Under the pieces are notes generated by a model. That model was not told the DNA's origin. It worked only from the letters and a program-made list of their open reading frames with translations, and did not search any database. From positions 1 through 20,652 of the IMG/VR virus record IMGVR_UViG_3300042516_004210: a DNA stretch of 20,652 nt, one strand, 5' to 3'. Both the position numbers and the translations under genes were made by a program. This document shows positions 16,797-20,652 of this stretch, piece after piece (position 1 is the first letter of the stretch; each line of letters opens with the position of its first letter). The DNA comes from a virus.

Positions 16797-17148
16797 TAAT
16801 TTTTACAGGTTTATTTATTTCTTCACCTATTTTTTGAACTTCACCTCTTAATTGTTCTAATTCAGATTCACTTAAAAAATCTCCATCTCCTCCATTTTTA
16901 GAATTAGCCATAGCACGTTGAACTATACCTGCCATTTTAATTAATGAATCATCATTTTTAACAGATATATCAAGATATTCTTTAATTAAAGGAACTACCA
17001 TTAAAGCTGATTGAGTATCAGATATAAGAGGTTTAAGACCTGAAATAAGGTCTTTTATTTGTTTTTCTTTTTCTTTAGAATTATCATAGATATTTTTTAA
17101 AATATCTGAAAATGTTTTTTGTCCGAATATTTTTTGTTCGAAATCCAT
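16789..17148 (-). CDS. Helical protein of unknown function between late sigma and hub
   Basis: 119 aa, almost all helical. A charged segment (NIYDNSKEKEKQIKDLISGL, 19-38) is followed by a hydrophobic helix (SALMVVPLIKEYLDI, about 47-61), a Gly/Asp linker (NGGDGD) and an acidic C-terminal coiled coil (SESELEQLRGEVQKIGEEI). It has no signal or clear membrane span. Its stop overlaps the hub start by 8 nt, tying it to the baseplate operon, while 29 bp of A/T sequence separate it from the sigma gene. It may be a tail-assembly or hub chaperone, but I do not recognise the family. Confidence 0.6.
   Translation of the reverse strand: MDFEQKIFGQKTFSDILKNIYDNSKEKEKQIKDLISGLKPLISDTQSALMVVPLIKEYLDISVKNDDSLIKMAGIVQRAMANSKNGGDGDFLSESELEQLRGEVQKIGEEINKPVKIND
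17035..17054 (-). other. 7-bp perfect hairpin inside the 119-aa gene
   Basis: On the minus strand AAGACCT-TATTTC-AGGTCTT, encoding KDLISGL. The stem is perfect over 7 bp with a 6-nt loop. It shares the AGACC/GGTCT arms with the hairpin at 14351-14365. It lies within coding sequence and could be chance. Confidence 0.25.
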
Positions 17149-17177
17149 AATATTTATTTTGTTATAAATATAATTTT

Positions 17178-17933
17178 TTATATTTTTACAAAACCGTTTT
17201 CGTAATATTCATTATATGTATTATAATATACTCGTTTTAAAACTTTAATTACTTTAGTTATTTGAAAAGTATCAACATCTATCATTTCACGAATGTAGAT
17301 ATAAATTGCTTTTTTATTAAAAATTTCTAAATTTTCTCGTTTACGAAATAATTCTAAGATAACATCTGCTGTTTTTTGATCTTGAATTCGAGGAAATAAT
17401 TTTTCAAGATGTGTATCAACATATAAAACAAAATAATCAATAAAATCATTTATTAAATTTTTATCATCGTTTGATTCACGAACTAAATCTTCAACAATAA
17501 TTTTATCTTCATCTGCTTCTTCTAATGTTCCTTTTTCTTTAACTTTTTTATAATTTTTTTCATTATAAATAATTAAATAACGTTTAGCAATAGTTCCAAA
17601 ATAAGAAAATGCTTTACCTTTAGTTGGATTATATAAATGTAGTTTTTCAAGTAAAAAAGAAACTACTTCATGTTTTAACTCATTAATAGTATCAACATCA
17701 GTATAATAAAATTTAAATGTATGAATAATATTTTCTGCTAGTTTATGAAAAGCATAATCAATTTTTTCATCAAAAATACGATTACGAAACATTTGATCTT
17801 TAGAAGCTAAATAAGCTATAATTGCATCCTCAGTTTCTTGAGTAAAATATATATTTGATTTTTTAGGTTTACGTTTACGAAGAGTGCCCTTCTTAGTGAA
17901 GAGCACTTCTTCAGTCGTTTCGACTGTAATCAT
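17178..17933 (-). CDS. Late-transcription sigma factor (T4 gp55-like)
   Basis: 251 aa, longer than T4 gp55 (185 aa). A basic N-terminus (KKGTLRKRKPKK, 14-25) is followed by IYFTQETEDAIIAYL (28-42), then a long helical region. The region-2-like segment is VVSFLLEKLHLYNPTKGKAF (90-109) and SYFGTIAKRYLIIYNEKNY (110-128), the part of gp55-type factors that binds RNA polymerase and the promoter -10 box. The C-terminal part (AIYIYIREMIDVDTFQITKV, 209-228) looks like a helix-turn-helix. It would direct host RNA polymerase to late promoters and stands immediately ahead of the late tail genes. The first 17 codons are unlike the rest of the gene in codon use and fold into two hairpins. The gene starts 1 nt after the membrane-protein stop. 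Confidence 0.82.
   Translation of the reverse strand: MITVETTEEVLFTKKGTLRKRKPKKSNIYFTQETEDAIIAYLASKDQMFRNRIFDEKIDYAFHKLAENIIHTFKFYYTDVDTINELKHEVVSFLLEKLHLYNPTKGKAFSYFGTIAKRYLIIYNEKNYKKVKEKGTLEEADEDKIIVEDLVRESNDDKNLINDFIDYFVLYVDTHLEKLFPRIQDQKTADVILELFRKRENLEIFNKKAIYIYIREMIDVDTFQITKVIKVLKRVYYNTYNEYYENGFVKI
17883..17926 (-). promoter_or_regulatory. Two strong consecutive hairpins at the start of the sigma-factor coding sequence
   Basis: On the minus strand, counting the A of ATG as +1, hairpin 1 is CAGTCG-AAA-CGACTG (+8 to +22, perfect 6-bp stem). Hairpin 2 is AGTGCTCTTC-ACTAA-GAAGGGCACT (+27 to +51, 10-bp stem with one G-T wobble). In this stretch 8 of the 16 codons after ATG end in G or C, against 1 of the next 20. 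This suggests that the nucleic-acid structure itself is selected, for example to limit translation of the late sigma factor. Confidence 0.55.
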
Positions 17934-17934
17934 A

Positions 17935-18219
17935 TTAATTATTTCGTGTTTTAAAAGAATTTAATTGATTTTGAATTTCTTGTAAGGTTTCAAAAAAGAA
18001 ACCAATTTCATCATCTGCTTTAAAAGCTTGAGCAACTTCAGATTCTTTTATTTTTTTATTTGATAATTCAATTAACTCAGAAATATTAGTAATATATTGA
18101 TTTTGTTGGTCAACTATTTTTTCTAATCGTTCTGTTTTTGAAAATAAATTATAACAAGCATAAATAGCTGCTATAAGTAATGTTGCAATAATATATAATA
18201 AAATATCCATATTATTCAA
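17935..18219 (-). CDS. Small single-span membrane protein with cytoplasmic coiled coil
   Basis: 94 aa. Residues about 4-25 (MDILLYIIATLLIAAIYACY) form one N-terminal transmembrane helix without a clear cleavage site. A coiled-coil stretch (TERLEKIVDQQNQYITNISE, about 29-48, continuing to 60) and a conserved-looking segment, KADDEIGFFFETLQEIQNQL, follow. It probably sits in the inner membrane with the coil in the cytoplasm. Its start overlaps the HD gene by 8 nt and its stop is 1 nt from the sigma start, so all three are co-expressed. Function is unknown; no holin-like second span is present. Confidence 0.65.
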   Translation of the reverse strand: MNNMDILLYIIATLLIAAIYACYNLFSKTERLEKIVDQQNQYITNISELIELSNKKIKESEVAQAFKADDEIGFFFETLQEIQNQLNSFKTRNN

Positions 18220-18988
18220 AAAATGTATCCATTATATTCTTTAAATTTGCATTAGGAGCAATCGAATCTAATGATATTTGTTTTGGTTTAACGTAAGTTG
18301 ATGTTGATGTTATTAGTTTTGGTTTATCTACAGGAGTTGTATTGAATTTATCTAAATTTTCACGTTCAAACTCAACACGAGCTGCTAATAAATCAGCCTG
18401 ATGTATAATATAAGGTAATGATGTTCTTAATTTAGTTTCTGGAGCCCAAGATATTAAATAAGGTTTATTTGATTCATCATATAAACCATCATGTAATTTA
18501 ATAGCTAAATATTCGTTTTTAGAAATTTCAATACCTAATTGATTTAATAACCATAAGCCACGATCAGGTACAGTCATATAATCTAACTGAGTATTAAATG
18601 TATAAATTTCACCTCTATTCTTAACATGCCATTCAGATGGATTAGGTAAAACAGCTTCATGTTCTAAAGATCCAAATTTACCTAAATCATGGTTTAAAGC
18701 AGAAAATACAACTTCTTCAAGTGTATATGTATCTTTAACTTCAAATTGTCTCCAAATTTTATCTATCTCGATAGAAGCTGATACCACACGGTTAACATGT
18801 TCAATATACCCTCCAGGGAAACAATTGTGATATTGGGGCTTATGTGATGCTGGAAGTAAAATAAAACGTTCTTCATATTTGTTATAAAAATCTAATAAAC
18901 GTTGTTTACGATCACCCGTAATATATGTTTTAATATAATTTAAAAATTGTTCCCAATTGGATAACAATTGTTCTTCGTTTAATGTCAT
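18212..18988 (-). CDS. HD-domain phosphohydrolase with clamp-binding-like C-terminus
   Basis: 258 aa. The metal-binding HD set is visible: H64 in FPGGYIEHVNRVV (57-69), H100-D101 in ALNHDLGKFG, H166 in AIKLHDGLYDE, and H196/D199 in YIIHQADLLAARVEFE. This matches HD hydrolases acting on nucleotides or other phosphate esters; the substrate cannot be read from sequence. After a Thr/Lys/Pro-rich, probably disordered linker (about 213-245) the last residues are KNIMDTFFE (250-258). This resembles a PIP-box (K in place of Q, then M, then FF) or the acidic-hydrophobic tails by which phage proteins bind the sliding clamp. The start is clear (ATG 16 nt after the previous stop). Confidence 0.8.
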   Translation of the reverse strand: MTLNEEQLLSNWEQFLNYIKTYITGDRKQRLLDFYNKYEERFILLPASHKPQYHNCFPGGYIEHVNRVVSASIEIDKIWRQFEVKDTYTLEEVVFSALNHDLGKFGSLEHEAVLPNPSEWHVKNRGEIYTFNTQLDYMTVPDRGLWLLNQLGIEISKNEYLAIKLHDGLYDESNKPYLISWAPETKLRTSLPYIIHQADLLAARVEFERENLDKFNTTPVDKPKLITSTSTYVKPKQISLDSIAPNANLKNIMDTFFE

Positions 18989-19004
18989 AACCTATTTATA
19001 TTAA

Positions 19005-19196
19005 TTAGTTTCCGTATGTTTCGAACTCGTTATGTTCGATTGAAATTAACGAACGTAATTCTTCTACTTTTTCTTTTAATTCTTCAATTGCTTGAACAGC
19101 TTCATTTTGTTGACCACGCAAAACAAGAAACTCAACGTTTTTAATACGATTATTTACTTGCTCAATTTTATTCAAAGATTGTTCCTTATATCTCAT
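19005..19196 (-). CDS. Small coiled-coil protein
   Basis: 63 aa, helical throughout, in two heptad-like stretches: LNKIEQVNNRIKNVEFLVLR (8-27) and NEAVQAIEELKEKVEELRSL (31-50), then an acidic end. It has no membrane segment. The ATG at 19196 lies 7 nt downstream of a TATAAACATA box. I have seen similar very short coiled-coil proteins beside phage regulatory genes but cannot assign a function. Confidence 0.6.
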   Translation of the reverse strand: MRYKEQSLNKIEQVNNRIKNVEFLVLRGQQNEAVQAIEELKEKVEELRSLISIEHNEFETYGN

Positions 19197-19338
19197 TCTA
19201 TCCTATGTTTATACGTATATACAACATGTTATACGTGTTATAACGCGTTACACGCGTTTTATTTAATTTATATGTTAAATGTTTTACTTCTCTTTCTTCC
19301 CACGTTTGAATATATTGAGGAAAGGACTCGACGCCAAA
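19197..19338. promoter_or_regulatory. Palindrome-rich intergenic spacer
   Basis: This 142-bp spacer encodes no convincing gene. It is dense in short palindromes: TATACGTATA (19210-19219), ACATGT, AACGCGTT and a second ACGCGT. It shares TATACGTGTT (19230-19239) and CGTATATAC (19214-19222) with the larger spacer at 20141-20528. CpG is frequent here and rare in the structural genes. It probably carries promoter or protein-binding sites for the 63-aa gene and those after it. Confidence 0.45.
19204..19213 (-). promoter_or_regulatory. TATAAACATA box, candidate promoter element
   Basis: On the minus strand TATAAACATA ends 7 nt before the ATG of the 63-aa gene. The identical decamer occurs upstream of the preceding gene (19641-19650). 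It differs by one base from the T4 late box TATAAATA plus TA. The short distance to ATG would leave almost no leader, so promoter function is uncertain. Confidence 0.3.
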
Positions 19339-19623
19339 TTATTTGCGTTTTTTCTTTGAATATTTTTGAGATTCTTTAACCATTGATTTTAAATCAATTT
19401 GACGTAATGGAAATCCAAAATGTTTATCTTCGATTGCTTGATCAATTATTGAAATTTGTTGTGGATCCTCAGTAACAAACAAAGTAAATTCTGCTTTATT
19501 TGGAGGTGTATCTAATAAATCTGCTTGAGAAATTTCTTGTTCTAAACCATTTTTAGAAAATAATGAATTTGCTCCATTTACAAATGCAGCTTTATTTTCA
19601 TCTTTAAAAAGATATGTTGCCAT
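19339..19623 (-). CDS. Small protein with basic C-terminal tail, unknown
   Basis: 94 aa. The N-terminus (MATYLFKDENKAAFVNGANS) looks like a short beta strand and helix. The middle (AEFTLFVTEDPQQISIIDQA) has a beta-helix alternation. The C-terminus is strongly basic (VKESQKYSKKKRK), suggesting nucleic-acid contact. A late-transcription co-activator or a DNA-associated protein would fit the position close to the sigma factor, but nothing in the sequence proves it. The ATG has an A-rich leader, 17 nt downstream of TATAAACATA. Spacers of 142 bp and 49 bp isolate it from its neighbours. Confidence 0.55.
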   Translation of the reverse strand: MATYLFKDENKAAFVNGANSLFSKNGLEQEISQADLLDTPPNKAEFTLFVTEDPQQISIIDQAIEDKHFGFPLRQIDLKSMVKESQKYSKKKRK

Positions 19624-19640
19624 ATTAAATTTTTATTTTG

Positions 19641-19650
19641 TATGTTTATA
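19641..19650 (-). promoter_or_regulatory. TATAAACATA box upstream of the 94-aa gene
   Basis: On the minus strand TATAAACATA lies 17 nt upstream of the ATG at 19623. At this spacing a -10 element would give a leader of roughly 10 nt. It is identical to the box at 19204-19213. Likely a promoter recognised by host or phage sigma; not proven. Confidence 0.38.
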
Positions 19651-19672
19651 ATAAATATATAACGTTGGATAT

Positions 19673-20140
19673 CTAGTCGATATCCCCGTCGCTAATACCA
19701 AGTACTTCAAAAATCACGGAACGTACCATATCATAAGGAGCAATAAAACCTTCCGTATTTTCAATACGATATTCTTTTAATTGTTCGAATATTTCTTGTT
19801 CTTTTAAGTATGGTGTTAAACAATAGAAAAAATCTCTTATTTGCCATGGTGTAATCATCCCGGCTGAACGATTAATATCATGTAAACGTTCCGAAATTAA
19901 CCGTTCAGTAAAACCAATTTTAAAAACTCCAGGAAATGAAGTATTTTGAAGAACGTAGATATGCCCGGTAGAATATGGTGATTGACGCTTTCCATATTTA
20001 CGTTTATAATATGTAACATTCCACGCGTTTTCATCGGTTTTTTTAAACGAATATGCATGTGCTGATTTAACGTTTAGACGAATTTGACTTTCATCCATTT
20101 CATAATAATTTGACTTTTCCTTATCTGTTATGTTTTTCAT
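19673..20140 (-). CDS. T5orf172 / GIY-YIG-like nuclease-domain protein
   Basis: 155 aa. Residues 59-145 fit the T5orf172 (Mug113) branch of the GIY-YIG superfamily: GHIYVLQNTSFPGVFKIGFT (59-78) supplies the IYVL and KIGFT strands, R85 lies on the next helix (ERLHDINRS), and an acidic residue in the EQEIFEQL helix (E115/E117) could be the metal ligand. GFIAPYDMV closes the domain. Residues 1-58 are charged and basic and may bind DNA. The family contains stand-alone phage proteins of unclear role. Base and codon use is less AT-biased than in the tail genes. The start at 20140 has the A-rich leader AAATAAAACATT. Nuclease activity is inferred. Confidence 0.78.
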   Translation of the reverse strand: MKNITDKEKSNYYEMDESQIRLNVKSAHAYSFKKTDENAWNVTYYKRKYGKRQSPYSTGHIYVLQNTSFPGVFKIGFTERLISERLHDINRSAGMITPWQIRDFFYCLTPYLKEQEIFEQLKEYRIENTEGFIAPYDMVRSVIFEVLGISDGDID

Positions 20141-20235
20141 AATGTTTTATTTAACATATGAATATGGTAAGGAAAGTCTGGAATACCAAAAATCGTATAT
20201 ACGTTTAGTTTTACAAAAATTTTTATAAAGGTTAA

Positions 20236-20281
20236 AATTTCGGATCTTGGATTTTAAATCCAAAAGGGTTATTTCGAAATT
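20236..20281. repeat. Nested inverted repeat
   Basis: Outer arms AATTTCG (20236-20242) and CGAAATT (20275-20281) enclose a perfect inner repeat, TTGGATTT-T-AAATCCAA (20247-20263). The right outer arm is part of its own palindrome, ATTTCGAAAT (20271-20280). No T-run follows on either strand, so it is more like an operator or leader structure than a terminator. Confidence 0.5.
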
Positions 20282-20482
20282 ATGGAATTAAGAATTTCTC
20301 AAATATATTCGTATATATGGGGGGTTGGTGTAAAGATCGTATACGTGTTGAAAGTGTACATACACGATACACGGATAACCACGGCGTTTATAGGGAACGC
20401 AATTAACGTGGGAGCGGTACGCGGTCATATCGATACCGATCCGCTATTGATCGAGTTCTTTGAAATTTTTTTAATAGACGGG

Positions 20483-20510
20483 AAAACGCACATATTTTTT
20501 TGATATGCGC
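20483..20510 (-). terminator. Possible terminator after the right-edge gene
   Basis: On the minus strand GCGCATAT-CAAAAAA-ATATGTGC (stem 20503-20510 with 20488-20495, one G-T wobble, 7-nt loop) is followed by GTTTT. It begins 19 nt after the stop of the right-edge gene. An overlapping 8-bp inverted repeat, TATGCGCG (20504-20511) with CGCGCATA (20536-20543), could form an alternative structure. The T-tract is short. Confidence 0.4.
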
Positions 20511-20528
20511 GCTTCTCGATAAGTTTTT

Positions 20529-20652
20529 TTAATCTCGCGCATACACGCGATCTTTTTTAGTATAATATGTTACTTCGCCATTTTCAGTCATTCTATAACC
20601 ATCACAGTGAAATTCTAATTGATATTTAATTTTACGTAATGTATGACCGAAT
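20529..20652 (-). CDS. C-terminal 40 residues of an unidentified gene
   Basis: A frame entering from the right edge reads HTLRKIKYQLEFHCDGYRMT, then ENGEVTYYTKKDRVYARD, and stops with TAA at 20529-20531. The first complete codon is at 20651. It is Tyr/Lys-rich with an alternating beta pattern. The 5' part lies outside the window. The pattern fits a small beta-rich phage protein; no family can be named. It is on the same strand as everything else. Confidence 0.55.
   Translation of the reverse strand, partial: FGHTLRKIKYQLEFHCDGYRMTENGEVTYYTKKDRVYARD

Larger units (their letters stand above)
20141..20528. promoter_or_regulatory. 388-bp intergenic island, CpG-rich and full of inverted repeats
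   Basis: No gene here is convincing on either strand. By hand count 56 of 120 bases at 20341-20460 are G or C (47%), while a sample from the tail genes (6001-6060) gives 15 of 60. Visible elements are the palindrome CGTATATACG (20194-20203), a nested inverted repeat (20236-20281), a TATACGTGTT word shared with the 19197-19338 spacer, and a hairpin with T-run near 20488-20510. It may be a promoter/operator block, an origin or an unrecognised RNA. Confidence 0.45.

Noticed and set aside
18993-19000. TATAAATA on the minus strand before the HD gene as a late promoter
   Set aside because: Only 4 nt separate it from the ATG, so a transcript starting at normal distance would lack the start codon.
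19092-19379. 95-aa plus-strand frame
   Set aside because: Antisense to the coiled-coil gene and its spacer; hydrophobic, Tyr/Leu-rich composition typical of AT-rich antisense sequence.
20288-20428. 46-aa minus-strand reading frame (Tyr/Arg/Cys-rich)
   Set aside because: Right strand, but short, begins shortly after a TAG, no A-rich leader, and odd composition compared with neighbours.
20330-20470. tRNA-like GC-rich stretch
   Set aside because: A GATCGAGTTC segment resembles a T-loop, but I could not form acceptor, D and anticodon arms on either strand.
20282-20503. 73-aa plus-strand reading frame
   Set aside because: Opposite to every other gene, no family resemblance, and it lies in the palindrome-rich spacer. 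Kept only as a possibility if homologues are found.

Overview
The window is a piece of a tailed-phage (Caudoviricetes, contractile-tail, distantly T4-like) genome. It is very AT-rich. All recognisable genes lie on the minus strand, so the biological reading order runs from the right edge to the left edge. No gene start is preceded by a Shine-Dalgarno (AGGAG-like) box; starts sit behind A/T-rich leaders such as AAAATAAAAATTTAAT-ATG. Together with the extreme AT content and the Ser/Thr/Gly-rich adhesin repeats, this suggests a Bacteroidota (flavobacteria-like) host, but that is inference. It could be a cultured phage or an assembled metagenomic one.

Layout in transcription order. (1) 20652-19005, accessory/early side: the C-terminal tail of an unidentified gene, a 388-bp intergenic island with unusually high G+C and many palindromes, a T5orf172/GIY-YIG-like nuclease, a 94-aa basic protein and a 63-aa coiled-coil protein. 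(2) 18988-16789, regulatory bridge: an HD-domain phosphohydrolase with a sliding-clamp-binding-like C-terminus, a small single-span membrane protein, a gp55-like late sigma factor whose first 17 codons encode two strong hairpins, and a 119-aa helical protein. (3) 16796-5902, baseplate: a gp5-like hub/spike protein without lysozyme, a 425-aa helical/hydrophobic tail protein, a 101-aa protein, gp25 (W-like), gp6 (J-like), a DNRLRE-type carbohydrate-binding-like protein, a 110-aa coiled-coil protein and a 1493-aa protein with a gpI/gp7-like core. (4) 5852-1, periphery and adhesion: a 219-aa structural protein with an Ig-like end, a paralogous pair (341 and 311 aa), a 724-aa adhesin with Cys-rich repeats, an Ig-like domain and a jelly-roll-like tip, and a second, related adhesin that runs off the left edge in a proline-rich repeat.

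How the genes work together: the late sigma factor lies directly upstream of the late structural genes on the same strand. Genes are tightly packed (1-8 nt overlaps or gaps of 1-49 nt through most of 18988-1), which fits one long, translationally coupled late operon. The order gp25 - gp6 - gpI/gp7-like is the conserved wedge order of contractile machines (P2 W-J-I, T6SS TssE-F-G), here interrupted by a sugar-binding-like gene and a small coiled-coil gene. The best leads for something new are the structured, codon-biased start of the sigma gene, the clamp-binding-like tail on the HD enzyme, the duplicated adhesin modules, and the CpG-rich intergenic island.
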